NCBI GenBank assembly: GCA_021399435.1
Contig: JAJTUP010000090.1
Span: forward strand, 124,001 to 188,000
Length of the DNA: 64,000 nt
Source: Diaporthe sp. PMI_573
Lineage: Eukaryota > Ascomycota > Sordariomycetes > Diaporthales > Diaporthaceae
Direction: 5' to 3'
Below are positions 39,045 through 50,775 of this stretch, piece after piece. Made by a program: the position numbers and the translations under genes. Position 1 is the first letter of the stretch; the number at the start of each line of letters is the position of its first letter. The notes below the pieces were generated by a model, which ran no database searches, was not told the origin of the DNA, and was given only the letters and a program-made list of their open reading frames with translations.

Positions 39045-39606
39045 TTAACTTCACACAATAAGCAAAGGCCAATGCTGGACAAGACAATGTGGTATTTCAC
39101 GTCTAGGAGTACGGTATCGGCAATAAAATCAAAAGCAGGGGAAAGCAAAGAATCCAGAGGTATTAGAATTCAGCTATTAAGTACCTGGCAGGAGGCCTAG
39201 CTTAGTAGCAGTGTCTAGGCAGTACTGTAAAAAGGTCGCGGCTGTAAAAGTACTTCCTACTTTCGAAGTATAAAAGTAGAAGTACTCCTATTCAAGACAC
39301 TTAATTGCTGCCAGTCTTGGTAGCCATATTTCGGACTAGGCAAGCTCAAAGTTGAAGGTCAACCAACCTGTACGGGAATCTCCCGTATGGCCCCGGAGAC
39401 AGAGTTGGGGTATCTCCGCGGAATACGGCGAGTCTCTCAGAAGCACTTGGAGCAGTGAGGACGGGAAAGTAGTTACTAATAAGCACTCTGAACCCAGAAG
39501 TGAGAAAAGTTTTAAAAGACTTGTCCGTACTACAGTATTAGAAGCATTCTAAGCAATCATGCTATCCGTCAGAGATTCAGATCCAACCGACATTCTTTGA
39601 AGACAA
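39045..39606. other. Intergenic, nothing recognised
   Basis: A+T-rich, no gene-like frame, no termini. Contains a short direct repeat AAGTACTTCC/AAGTAGAAGTAC near 39250-39280. Confidence 0.35.
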
Positions 39607-40155
39607 TTATAGTCGCCCCTTTAACTTGTTCACTGCCCTGTCCGAGGAATGTTGCGTTCCACTTGAAAACTGAAGAACGCTTTGCTTGACCGCGTTCTTA
39701 TTGATGCAGGTGTTGCAGTACTCGCTGAATCCTGTACAGACCACGATCTCACCCTCAGCTACCTCACTTCCGCCATCATCACCCTCATCGCTGTTCTTCG
39801 AAAGGCTGTTAACGCTCCTGCTATGCCCTGTACGCTGCTTCTTAGTAGAACGGGGCTTGTCTGTGTATGGCGCCCCTTGTAGAGTAGGCTGTCGCTTATT
39901 TGGCTTCATCAGGCTGTCGTTGGGTCTTAGGCCGTGTCGCGGGGTTGTAGTCATACCATTGTTCTCGGTAGAGTGGGTTCTGTCAGATATGCTCGCCTGC
40001 GGAAAATCTAGATTAGGCGCAGACACGTGGGCTAAATGGTAATAGTCAGTTCGTCTTACCCACCACGAATTGTTCTGATTGTGATTCAAACCTTCATCCG
40101 ATTCCTGACGAAGCTGATCACTGGGGGAAGGGGAAGGGGAATGAGACATATCCAC
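39607..40155 (-). CDS. Hypothetical Ser/Asn-rich protein
   Basis: A 182-codon frame with ATG at 40155. Low complexity, with a basic central cluster (KPRSTKKQRTGHSRS) and an acidic stretch (SDEGDDGGSEVAEGE). The tail contains three cysteines (CTGFSEYCNTC). No domain recognised. The composition is that of a disordered nuclear protein, but this frame could be one exon of something larger. Confidence 0.35.
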   Translation of the reverse strand: MDMSHSPSPSPSDQLRQESDEGLNHNQNNSWWVRRTDYYHLAHVSAPNLDFPQASISDRTHSTENNGMTTTPRHGLRPNDSLMKPNKRQPTLQGAPYTDKPRSTKKQRTGHSRSVNSLSKNSDEGDDGGSEVAEGEIVVCTGFSEYCNTCINKNAVKQSVLQFSSGTQHSSDRAVNKLKGRL

Positions 40156-40845
40156 GGGCGATGTGGTTTCTGAGGCGACAAAATGACGGCAATAGTAACC
40201 TGCAGCAGTATGTGGGCAGTTTGAAGGATGTTACCACCGTTATGTTCAAGGCTGCTTGCCCTGGGCTATCTTTATAATTATGGATAATTAGCGGATAGCT
40301 TATTCGAAATAGTCTGTGAGAAATGATCATAAACTTTACGAATTTAGGATCCGTATACGTTCAATTCACGCTCAAGTCTGACTAATCAGGTTGCCTCATT
40401 CCCAAGGGACCAGCACTATTGCCCTGTACAATGCCACCGTGTTGTGTTTGGGGAAGGACTCAATTGACTGGATATTGAATAGCAACCTTACTTAGTCTAG
40501 CCGCGTGTGGCTGTGAGGGGCTGAGTAACTAAGCAGTCTAGCAAAGGGACTAACTGGCCCCTTGAATGTTTCGTACGCAGACGCCTCGTTTTAGAGTAAC
40601 AACAGTACCCCTGTGTTCTTACCTTTCAATGATACATCATTTGGATTCTCGTCGCTGATCTTTCTTTTCTCAGCTTTGTGCGCGACTCCGCTTCCGGGCA
40701 CGTCTTCTCCAATTCCATTCGATACCCTGCGTTTCAAATGTAGCCCAGGCGGTTGGAGCTGGTAAGACCAAGCGCCATCTGATGGTGTATTGTTCAGAAC
40801 GCCGTGGCCAATCTTTCTTCTTTTAAAGCCAGTTGCCGTGAAGAA
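40156..40845. other. Intergenic, nothing recognised
   Basis: No supported gene; short frames only. Confidence 0.35.
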
Positions 40846-41190
40846 GTATTTTTAACAAAGCAAAAGTGTCCCCTTCTTCTGCCTGATCCTCATCCTCCTC
40901 TTCCGTACTCTCGCGGTCGCTGTGGCCCGCCTGACCTTCCTCGTCCTCGCTTGCGCGAGCCTCTGCCCTGTCTCGCTGCGCTTCCTCCTCCTCCGCCTCT
41001 GCCCCCGGGCACTTGCCCTCGGGGGCAGATTTCTGTGTAGAACCTGGTAGCCTGCAGGAAGTCTTTGAAAGCCTCCGGGTGCTGTACCAGGGCCATCAGG
41101 TACTGTTTCTTCTCTGCAGCAGACTCTGTCCGAAGCCGCTGTCTGTCTGCAGGCCACAGCCAGTCCCTCCACCGTAGTCTCGTCTTTCTA
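40846..41190 (-). pseudogene. G+C-rich relic of an unidentified gene
   Basis: The minus strand reads LRTESAAEKKQYLMALVQHP and EAFKDFLQATRFYTE, then, in a second frame, an acidic low-complexity tail (CPGAEAEEEAQRD, then RESTEEEDEDQAEEGD). The block is far richer in G+C than its surroundings, and CGAGG/CCTCG repeats surround the frame change. It looks like the end of a coding gene transplanted into A+T-rich DNA. No family can be named. Confidence 0.35.
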
Positions 41191-41600
41191 CAGTGTACTC
41201 AAGGTGGATAGTGGTCACGACCCTCGGTGGCGTTGCTATGCCTGCGCATAATCCTCGCACATATCCTCAGCTGATATTACGATCATCTCATCCTTAGATC
41301 CCTCGAGTGCTCGGACAGCCTTGCACCCGTCGCACCTTTCACATACGAAATCACTAAGAGACAGCCGCAATGCCGTCGATTCAACTGTCTCCCCATTCGC
41401 GTTCCGAAAAACCTAGTATTTTTCAATGAAGTTGTCTCGAGTTTGGGGCGGAAATTTGTGCCAATTACCTGGTTGTGAATATCTCTACGGGCGGTAACCG
41501 TAGCATCGGTGAGAGTGGTGGAGTTGGCTCTCCATACCGACAAGGTAGCAGGTGCTGCGCCACCAGTTTTGACTCCATCGCGTAAACCAGCCCAACATAT
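41191..41600. other. Intergenic, nothing recognised
   Basis: Only short frames without similarity. Confidence 0.35.
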
Positions 41601-42879
41601 CTAGCCAAGATCAATATTGACCACTGTGAGAATTACACCGTTGCCTAACTCGATTAAACTCCGAGCCTTTTCCTCGAATTCTTCTGTTGTTCGGTAATGG
41701 CTCCAGTTCACCTCAACCTCAACATGACGCGCTTTTCGTGGTGGCTTGTTGTACGAGGGATCGTATTGGCGAATGACAGACTTCCATTCAGCTCTTCGCA
41801 CAAAAGCTGCACAAAGTCGCGGCCACGTCCGCATGTGTTGCTCATTCTGAGCTTGGGTTGTGAACGGCCCCCCACTGCATCTGAAGATATCCATCGTAGT
41901 TGGTTTCTGGTATCGAAAAGAGTTCCCATCGTCTTGTATGCACAGCAAATTGCTGTCCTCTACCCGACACGTTACCATCGGGCCGTCATCACGGATCTGT
42001 GTATCGACTGTTAGATTAGCTTCCGAATACTTCTCCCACACCTTTTGGATATATGGTTCATAAAATCCCCGCAGATTACTGCAAGAATTGTGGCCAAGCC
42101 ATATTTGCGGTGCCAATGCACGTAAGGCGCTGTCAGATTCATCATATATACACCATTGAACCCCAATCCGGGTCTATTTCCTTCAACTGGTTACAGATGG
42201 TTTCGACGGCATCTGAAGGCAGGCCAGGGCTAATGTGATCCATTCCATCCTCTGCGTGAACCGAAAGACCCATCGGCAGGCCGACTTGGTCAACATATGA
42301 TAGGTCTACTGTAAGTCCACTGCCTGACCAAGTGAATTCTGTGATACCCCAGTTGACCCCGTAATTAGGGTCTGATGTCGATACCGGAGATGGTTCCACT
42401 AAGCGATTAGAGCTATCCATAAAGAACCGAATCTCGTGAGTGCCTAGGTAGATGCGACCGGAGTCAAGATAAGCATTCAATGTGACGGATGTATTGGCAC
42501 CAGGTGGGATAGTCGTTATCAGATTATTCGCATTTGAATCGATCTCAGAGAGACTCCCATTTGAAGGTAGGTATTCTGGGAAGTACGTTGAACCCGGTTT
42601 GCTTTGATAGAAGACTCGATGGCCGTTATCGGGGTCGACGCCCAGTATGTATGCGAATAGAGTGTCAGCTCTGGTATTCTGGAAACTGATCTCTAGTCTT
42701 TGCGTGTTCACACTCGGAGACCGGGTCGTCTTATGGGCCGGGTTGACGGGCACGTTGACTGTACCTAGGACGTTATGTGGAGTTGAAGATGTGTGCGCAG
42801 AGGCCAGGGCGCTGAAAACTTGCAAATTGTTTATGGTCTGATACAATAGTAGTAACACCATATTGTGAAAAACGTGCAT
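41601..42879 (-). pseudogene. GH64-like beta-1,3-glucanase with a frameshift
   Basis: ATG at 42879 gives a signal peptide (MHVFHNMVLLLLYQTINNLQ, cleavage near ASA). Then come GH64/thaumatin-like-fold features: FAYILGVDPDNGHRVFY, SGRIYLGTHEIRFFMDSSNR, NWGITEFTWSGSGLTVDLSY with the Glu and Asp that serve as catalytic acids in GH64, and VDQVGLPMGLSV. The frame stops at 42142 in a TATATAT run (GTGTATATATGA) but coding continues in the next frame (DESDSALRALAPQIWLGHNS, then YQKPTTMDIFRCSGGPF) to 41601. A dinucleotide or single-base slip separates the halves. If real, secretion of an active laminarinase-type enzyme is lost. The C-terminus is divergent. Confidence 0.8.
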
Positions 42880-42906
42880 CAAGGTCTTGTTGGTTTGGAT
42901 GATCAA

Positions 42907-43751
42907 CGGAATCCAGTGATGTCCCGAAGTGGGTCGCTTGATGAGAAGATTTAGGATGTCGGCTCTTAAAGACTAACCCCTAAACGAAGTGGAAGTCGGC
43001 ACGTTTATATATATGATACTTTTCAAAATTTGATTATAATCAGTTTAGAAGATTCAAAAAGCCGAAAACCATCCAACATAGGGTGATAAAGAAAACTTCT
43101 AAAATAAGGATTGTACTGTAAACTGGGGTCTTTTTTAATGGCTTAAAAACTAACTTGAGGGAGCCCCGGGGCTAGCTCTTTGTTCCTTGCCAACTTTATA
43201 CTCTCAATTTGTATCTATTGTCTGAAAGCCCCGGATGAACGTAATAGGCACTGGTTAAAGTTTTGAGAATTCAAAATATGGACATCAACTTGCTTGCTAC
43301 GTGTAGAAAACATTTCGCTCCAATTTAAACATGCCTCTGTCTGTGACAATCGAAGTGATACCCCCCCCCTCTGTCTTTTTGCAGTTTGCACACATACGAG
43401 CTATCAATTTTAAATTTGTACTTCAATAATATAATAATATCATACTGTAGCGTGTCTTAACTGGGAAGGCCTTGGTAGGCAAATAAATTAAATCCCCAAA
43501 ACCCCGAGTCCCCACTGAGCCCAGATTGCAATTCTTTTTATTCTCATACAACATCGATCTCCGTACCGCGGATTATGAAAGAATGTTTGTGCGTGAGGTC
43601 AGGGCCTAGTGATGAAATTCGCATTTATAAGAATGCCAAAGCTAAAAAGTTGTTTGTGTGTGAAACAATTTGAAATCGTGATGATGTCCGTCTGGCTCTG
43701 TCTGATGTGAAGTCATGACCACGATGCAGACGATAGACAATATCACCCGAT
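42907..43751. other. A+T-rich intergenic stretch
   Basis: No gene-like frame. Homopolymer C run near 43361-43369. Nothing else seen. Confidence 0.35.
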
Positions 43752-44144
43752 TCATAAGCAAAGTGACGATGATCTGTAAATTTTGATAATATCATTTACA
43801 GTTGAGGCTTGTGAGAAATGCGGTTGTTCTCGAGTTGATAAGAAGTTCGTGAATATCGGGTCCAAGGCGGAAGCAATGTTCTCGATGATGCCAGTGTAGT
43901 GTTGAACCTCTAGGCGAAGTCTTTGATTTTCCTGGCGAGTCTTGGCAATTTCATCTTCCCTTTGATCTCGCTCTATTTCAAGTATCCGGATGCGGCTCAG
44001 AAGTCCTCCGTACAGGTCTTTAGGTATTGTGGGTCCCGCACTCAGCATCGGCCGATCATGGAGGCGGGCTGGTGGTACACGGCGCCTCTCGGGTACTAGT
44101 GGTATTGGGGGCAACGCCTTTTCACGAACATCACCGGCGGACAT
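43752..44144 (-). CDS. Small coiled-coil protein, hypothetical
   Basis: A 130-codon frame with ATG at 44144. A proline/arginine-rich N-terminus (LPPIPLVPERRRVPPARL) is followed by a clear heptad coiled coil (RIRILEIERDQREDEIAKTR, continuing ENQRLRLEVQHY). The context of the ATG is acceptable. The frame may be complete or part of a larger gene. Family unknown. Confidence 0.5.
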   Translation of the reverse strand: MSAGDVREKALPPIPLVPERRRVPPARLHDRPMLSAGPTIPKDLYGGLLSRIRILEIERDQREDEIAKTRQENQRLRLEVQHYTGIIENIASALDPIFTNFLSTREQPHFSQASTVNDIIKIYRSSSLCL

Positions 44145-44437
44145 CTTGTTTCCTGCTTAATGGAAGCTTTATTGGAAATTCGTTAAAAGGCAAGTATACT
44201 TGTATCACGTATTTATTGTCTACATTTATATGCATTAGACCCCCTCATAATTCTGAGCCTCGACATGCCTTCTTGATTCTTAAATTAAGATAATTGAGTA
44301 TGTACGGCCATTTTGTGTTTCCTAGAATTTAATTTAATTTTATAATATGGGATAAGTACAAAATTCCCGTTTCATTACCTATCAACACTTGCCTTTCACG
44401 AACCCTTAATTCTTACTTTTTTCATTTAGGCAGTTCA

Positions 44438-44731
44438 CTAACGCTCTGCCGCTGCTTGGACAATAGTATAATGAATGATTGTGAGGAGCGGGTCTATAAC
44501 CGAGAGGTCGCAATCAAGCCAGTAAACTTTGTAAACATCACTCTTCTCGAGAGGGACACCGGCTTCCTCCTTATCGGCGATGTGGCTTGCGCAGATGAGG
44601 CCGTACTGAGTGGAAATAGGGCAGCTGCAGCTGGAGGGTATACAGTGCCCTTGTGGGATCCCATTTTTCAGCATACGTAGCGCCTGCTGCCTGGTCTTTG
44701 CGAGAAGTTTAAGCGCCTCCCTTGCGATCAC
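44438..44731 (-). pseudogene. Possible MULE-type transposase C-terminal relic
   Basis: The frame EALKLLAKTRQQALRMLKNG is followed by a Cys/His cluster (CIPSSCSCPISTQYGLICAS then H) and then PLEKSDVYKVYWLD. Pattern and order recall the SWIM-type finger and the proline/Leu-Asp-Trp tail of fungal Mutator-like transposases. The finger is imperfect, and no catalytic domain is nearby. An alternative is a random cysteine-rich frame. Confidence 0.35.
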
Positions 44732-45044
44732 GAAGGGAAGTTGATCTGACCATAAATCCTTCGGAATCCCGCTGTGTAAGACTATAGTGTACGTTTAGTT
44801 ATTTTATACGAAATTACAATTACTAAAGGGCGTACCTTTTTTCGGTTGTTAGTCATAGGTTCGTGTTGCCAAGATCATTTCAATTCCTTATTTCCTTTAG
44901 CACCCACATGCAAGCTGCGTTTTCTGAAATAAAGATACGAAATAAGTATTACAGGTTTGTGTAAATTGGCATCAGTCTACATAAACCAATTGCTAAAGCA
45001 CAAAAATTGCTAGGGAAAAATGCCGCTAGTTAGGAGAGACTGAC
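44732..45044. other. Intergenic, nothing recognised
   Basis: A+T-rich, upstream of the patatin-like gene; would hold its promoter. Confidence 0.35.
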
Positions 45045-47107
45045 ATGAATAATGTGTGGTTGACCCTACGTGATGCAGAGTCACCTGCCTTTTACCGAAA
45101 CCCAGGTGTAGAACTGCCGGCTCGCTTCGTCATGAGCATCGGCGACGCTCTGCCCGCGGCCAGCGCCCCGGTTGCCTTACCCGCTCGCACAATTACAGTA
45201 ACGAAAGGTAATATTTATCAAATCGTAAATTGCCAACTTCACACCGCGCCATCGCCGGCTGCTGATTACGGAGACCCGGCATCGCCATATCGTGAGCTTA
45301 CCTTAGCGCACAGGCTGCCCCAGCGACCTAACGAGGAAGAAGTTTCCGATCTCTGCTTTGATCTTTACTGGGAGGTCCTTGCCCCGTTCAGCGATGTGAT
45401 TGTGATGTTTGTCGCATGGCTTGGTCCATTGAGAACAGCACATATACTACGACGCTGGGCTCGGTCACCATTTGCGCCGTCTCGTTTCAGGCCCCATATC
45501 GTTATCGTCACGGAAGACAACGAGGACCCGCGATTCGCAGAGATTTTAGACACGTTCACAGAAAATGCAAAAGGAAGATTGACAGTCTCAAAACTGATCC
45601 GCCGATCAGAACTATCATCAGCCATTTCAAGCTTAGCAGAAGAATCAAATGAAGCCCGCACGGAGCTTGGATTGAATTTCGCCCACCAACACAGGTCTTT
45701 CCTTATTCAAACATCACTTCAATATTTCTGCGATAATCTACTCCTTCCGGATTTTGTGACGGCGTCGCGACTCAACAATCCTGTCCCACGATCGCCAGAG
45801 TTCCACCTCCAAAAAGCTGTCAGGGCATTCGATTCTCGCATTCCTCAGGTTACTCGACTTATAGCATCGGCATTAGCGCTAGATGCATTCCCCCCTGGCA
45901 TGCACCGTAAATCAAACCCCTTGTGTTAAATATCTCCTATTCTAACCTTCAAAACAGATTTTCGCCCAAAACATGTTTTCCACGCTATTTATAAGCCTAT
46001 CATCAGACAATTGCGCATTGCGTTGGCCACAGAAACCTTCCTATCCCAAGTAGAGAGCACCTTCACCACTCTTGTACTCAAGAATCGAAAACATAAGCTG
46101 AAGGCTGCCACATCTCACGCCCATTGTCTGAGGCTGATTGGGTCGGCAGCTGCGGACATAGAGCTAACCGGGACATGCGTTTTCTGCCTACTGAGGCGCC
46201 CGATCTTCACTCTCGACTGCCAACATCAGCTCTGCTCCTGCTGTATTATCGCCAGCGGCGCAGTATTTCAAAACCATATATGCTCGTTATCAACGTGTCC
46301 CTGGTGTGGCAAGGTCAACACCCGACTGTTCTCATTACAGCCACCCACGGCCGGACCTAGGATCCTAGACTTGGGCCCAAGCTCCGATTTGACCAAGACG
46401 TGCGCGTTTCTCAAAGACATCCAGAGGAATACCATTACCGCACTGCCGCTGCGGGACTACTTTGACATTGTGAGATGCGATGGCACATCTGGCCTGCTCC
46501 TCGTCCTAAGCCCTTTTGTGGAGGAATGGTCTCTTGACGATGCAGCATACCATATAAGGCGAGCCACTAAAACCAGGGTCCACCAGGGCTTGATTACCTT
46601 TGGGCCGCACTAACTTGGCCCTTTTTTTACGTTGAACTAGTTGATCAGCCGTGTCTTGCCAGCAGTCCTGAAATCTGCTTACTCAGGCTAAGGTGCCGGG
46701 TGCAGCCAGGCCAAGCCCTTTCTATCATCTTGAGGAAGTTTCAACAAAGCAGGATTTATTTTCGGGGCGATGAACCTAATTACTATATCTCGCATTTGTT
46801 GCCCCCAGACGTGTTACAATCTATCAACAATGGCGAGCCCTTTTCCCGAATCATCGAAGTTATGGTCTCCTCGCGGGCATCAAAAATAAGCGTCAAGATC
46901 GAGGGGGCTGATGGTCAGAGACGCCATATCAGCGGAAGCCCTTATCCCCTCGGGCAGCTCATACGGGACCAAGGCCTGGATTGCTTATTTGGGAAGCCGA
47001 ACCACAGTGAGTTTGATTCATCAGCGATCCAAGAAAACAAGGCCACGATGCGCCTGCACGCAGAAAAATTGCAAGACACTTTGAAATCAATTGATGCTTG
47101 CCAGTAA
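45045..47107 (+). pseudogene. Patatin-like/RING protein gene, catalytic motifs lost
   Basis: Exon 1 (45045-45906) and exon 2 (45958-46613) join in frame across a 51-bp intron (GTAAAT donor, CTAAC branch, ACAG acceptor). The N-terminal third is family-specific. A RING-like finger follows (CVFCLLRRPIFTLDCQHQLC...CPWCGK). Then comes the patatin start, where the usual DGGG.RG oxyanion motif is replaced by ILDLGPSSDLTKT and the serine elbow GTSSGG reads GTSGLL. Sequence then stops; the second half of the patatin domain, with its Asp-Gly, is absent. The family's C-terminal domain resumes in a separate frame (46700-47107, with RRHISGSPYPLGQLIRDQGL). Intact relatives are lipid acyl hydrolases often tied to STAND proteins; this copy should be inactive. 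Confidence 0.75.
45907..45957 (+). other. Intron in the patatin-like gene
   Basis: 51 bp; GTAAAT donor, TTCTAACC branch region, AAAACAG acceptor. Confidence 0.8.
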
Positions 47108-47492
47108 CTTGGGAGGACGGTAAATCGGCTTACTGATCCCGTTTGCAAGAGATATGCCACCGGTTCGTTGTCCTCCTCGTCCGGCAGAGACGTGGCAACC
47201 TGCTGCTTCCAGGGTTCCGATCAACTCCATCAACTCCACGAATTGCGTATATGGAGTGGAGGTGTAGGTCCACCAATCCGAGCGCGTGGAGTGTAGTAGA
47301 TTGATCAATATAAGGGTCAAATGGAGTGTATGTACACCGTGGACATAGCGACGCTATTCTAGAATAGGAAAAGGATGAAGGCTGAAATTGTATGGTCTTA
47401 GTATCACGACTTCGTTTTCTGGAGGTTGATACAACTCCACCAATTACAACTGCAGCCCTTATTCAGCCACGCAACCACGCACTGCTTTTATC
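47108..47492. other. Repeat-like spacer with TGGAGT motifs
   Basis: CAACTCCA/TGGAGT units recur in both orientations between 47220 and 47330 and again near 47430 (CAACTCCACCAATT), resembling a DNA-transposon subterminal zone. No terminal inverted repeat was established. Confidence 0.35.
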
Positions 47493-50472
47493 GTGAACCT
47501 CGACTGGTCGTATTTGAACTTGAATGTACTGTTTTGGCAACTTCTTAGTAGGTGGCCCTATCTGCGGGACATGTCCGTGGGTGAAGGCAATGACGTTAGC
47601 AGCGCAGATCGTGTTACTATTGGTGCAAATGGGCGGTACTTATCAACTGTAGATGCCTATGAGCACCGAGGTCCGCTGTTGAGGGACTTTTCGCTTTACG
47701 AGTATGCTATGGCTGTGAAGGTTGTCAAGCTGAGGTCGCGACAGATTCCGAGGGGGGACAGGCAGATCCCATTTGAGACTGATGATAAGGTAGTCAGGAC
47801 CTTTGTACAAGAGCTGCGATCAGAGCATTCCTTGTCCACTGTGTCTCTAGCAGGGGTTGCTGCACTATTCAGCCCAAGCAGTAGTCACATGGAAATCAGC
47901 AGGTACGTTATTGCGGACGAGTCTTTAGATTAGGAATACTTTTTATTACGGTTACATTGATCGCTACAAACCGGATACTAAGTACTAACAAAGGGATCGA
48001 TAGACCGGCTGTCACCAAACTTGGTCTTTTTGTTCCATGGCAAGATTTTATGAGTCAACATGGAGTTGATCTAGATGAACTTTGGGATACCTTCGCCGAG
48101 ACTCTCAGCCCTCCACTGCAACAAGTTGTTGTTAATATCAACTCGCTTCGGTTCAGCAAAGAGGATGCAGCCCAGGACAGGCAGATCAGAGAAAAGGAGA
48201 ACCTCGACGAACCAGATTATATCGACGTCACATCTGGCAATCCTGGGAATAGCAATTCACACAATGGTTGGGCTGATCAGAGCCCCGAGAATCTCGCTAT
48301 GGCAGTATCTGCCGTAGAAAGGCATATCGGCGACGCCGCGTCCCTGGGTATCAACAACCTGAATCAACTAAACACGGCAACTGAGCAGACCCTACATCAC
48401 TTTGATCATCTAGCGAACAACCCAGAGGCATATTTGTTAGAGAGTCAACTTGACATCTACGACGTGCCTAATAATAATGAAGACTTTGGAGTTCACAACT
48501 GGGCTCAGCATATCACTGCCAGCGACGTCAGCTCGTTCGCCAAGTCCCAATCAAAGACTGAAGCAGAAATGGCCAGCAGTATCGCATCCAGAGAGCAGCG
48601 AGAATCAGATATTCATGGGTCAAGTCATTCAGAGGGTGAAGAAGTGAAGAAAGTAGACGAGACGGCTGGTTTGGCCCTGATCAGAGGACTCAGCTTACCC
48701 TGGGTCGAACGATGTCGTACCGAGAAGCTGGGGAGATTTCGGCAGGGTTGTGGACCTTGAACAAGCACCAAGCTCTCGCACTACATCTTCCTCTGAAATT
48801 CCTCGATGAGCAGTCCCAGATTCCATCAGGTCAGCCCGGGAAGCAAATTCGGCAATATATTGGTGGCGAGGGCGGTACGGGCAAAACGCAGGTCCTTCAT
48901 GCTCTCAAAGATGCATTTCGCATTAAGGGTGAAGGGTATGCTATAGAGATGACGGCATCATCAGCTGTCGCTGCATCCAAGATTGGGGGTCGTACAGTTC
49001 ATTCTGCAGTTGGTTTGCGGCGCGACGAAAACCAGGAAAGGAATGGCAAGCAGACGGCTTCTGGTGACGATATGGCGAGGTGGAAGCACAAAGTTGCCTT
49101 GGTCATTGATGAGATCAGCATGCTGGGGAGCACAACTCTTGTCGACATTGATCTGCGCCTAAGAACACTCCGATCAGACACAAGGCCATTTGGCGGCATT
49201 CCTATTGTTCTGTTTTCTGGGGACTTTTACCAATTTGGCCCGGTAAACGACACCTCCGTTTTGATCAGACCTGGGACCAATCGGTATATGCGCAACAATT
49301 CAGACGTGGACAGAGTTGCGAAGCAGCAAAAAGGGTTCTATCTATTCAAGGATCGCGGAAACGTTGTGATGCTAAGGCAACAGGTTCGGGCTAGCAGCTG
49401 CCCACAGTTGCGAGGTCTGCTTAACCGGTTTCGCAGAGGAGAACAGACTGAAGACGATCATAAGCAACTTTGCGAACGTGCTCACAGACCTTCACCTTGG
49501 GTATTAGGTCAAGAGGATGCCAAGATGTTAACGCCTATTAACGTTGAACGATGGCCTCAAAACCTTGCTTCTGCACTTGAATGGGGGGCAGCTCACAACA
49601 AGCATATCTCCCTCTTCCTCTCATCCCACGATTGGCCAAAAGGGACTAGCATAGTGTCCCAGAGCGATATTGCAGCTATTCTTGCACATGGCGACAACTC
49701 GAAGATTAAGATTCCTAGTCTACTTCCAGTTGGCATAGGGATGCCTATGATGTTGACAATGAACCTTCACAAGTATTTGGGTATAGTGAACGGCGCCGAA
49801 GTAGAGGCAGTTTGTGTTATACCTGATCCTAAGTTTCCTGGATTTCCTCTAGGCGCCTCAACAACACTTCACCTTGGGCCACCATTAGCTGTGATTATCC
49901 AATCTCCAGCTTTTGATCAGCTTGAAATACCTGGTCTGCCACCTGGAATGGCCTGCATTTCGCGGTCTAAGATAACAATAACGCCGTCGATGCTCAGGGA
50001 GGTGCCTTCCGGTGCTAGTGTGGTCAGGACAGGTTGTCTGATCACTCCGGCCTTTGCAATGACAGATATGAAGGGCCAAGGAATGACGACAAACAAGCTC
50101 CTAGCTCAACTACGGGGTCGGCAGAAACATAGCGGAGAATGGGACAAATGCGACTTCATGAGCGCTTATGTCCAGCTTTCACGGGCCACATCTTGGCACG
50201 CTATCTGGCTTGCAAGTGAGCCCCGAAGACAGGACTTTTTGGATAATAAAGTCCCGGAGGAGTTTGCATTTGGTGTGGAAAGACTGGAACGAGAATCCCG
50301 GGACACTATCAGGGAGTTTTCGGAAGCTGCTTCAACTGAGGATGACAGGAATTGGTTATCATGGTGGCATTCCTTCCCAGAGTCGACAAACCAAGGGAAT
50401 CCTAATGGAGGTGATCAACCAGGTGAGTTTAACAACGAGGGGCCAATGCTACATCTGAGTAAATTTAATTAA
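47493..50472 (+). pseudogene. Helitron helicase (PIF1-like), Rep end missing
   Basis: Exon 47493-47902 (FWQLLSRWPYLRDMS, YEHRGPLLRDFSLYEYAMAV) joins in frame across a 101-bp intron (47903-48003; GTACGT donor, GTACTAAC branch) to RPAVTKLGLFVPWQDFMSQ. The helicase follows at 48712-50472 in another frame: Walker A GGEGGTGKT, Walker B LVIDEISML, motif III GDFYQFGPV and motif VI AYVQLSRATSW. A frameshift or short intron near 48700-48740 is needed. This is the C-terminal half of fungal RepHel; the HUH nuclease (Rep) is absent, so it cannot initiate rolling-circle transposition. All helicase motifs are preserved, suggesting limited decay. Start and Helitron ends are unresolved. Confidence 0.88.
47903..48003 (+). 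other. Intron in the Helitron helicase gene
   Basis: 101 bp; GTACGT donor, GTACTAACAA branch point, CGATAG acceptor; joins SHMEISR to PAVTKLGL. Confidence 0.8.
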
Positions 50473-50775
50473 CCGGGTCGAGGTAAACAGGGCGAGAAAT
50501 GGTCAGTCCTGATCAGGCAAACAACATGAGCAATGTTTCTTTATTCCCTCAAGGCGTAGATCAGGATCGGCCACAAAACTCAGAGGGTTTGGAGAACAAG
50601 GCCGCCACAGCGCAGCCTCGTCAATCTCGACAATCTGGGATTCGAGGCTATGGTCAATCTTCTTCCACCAGTCGAGTACACCGACGAGTACGGAAACATG
50701 CATGGCGTAGGGAGGGCCCAAGTTCTTGAATATCTTAATTATAATATTACAGTACTTCTGATCAGAATGGCTCTT

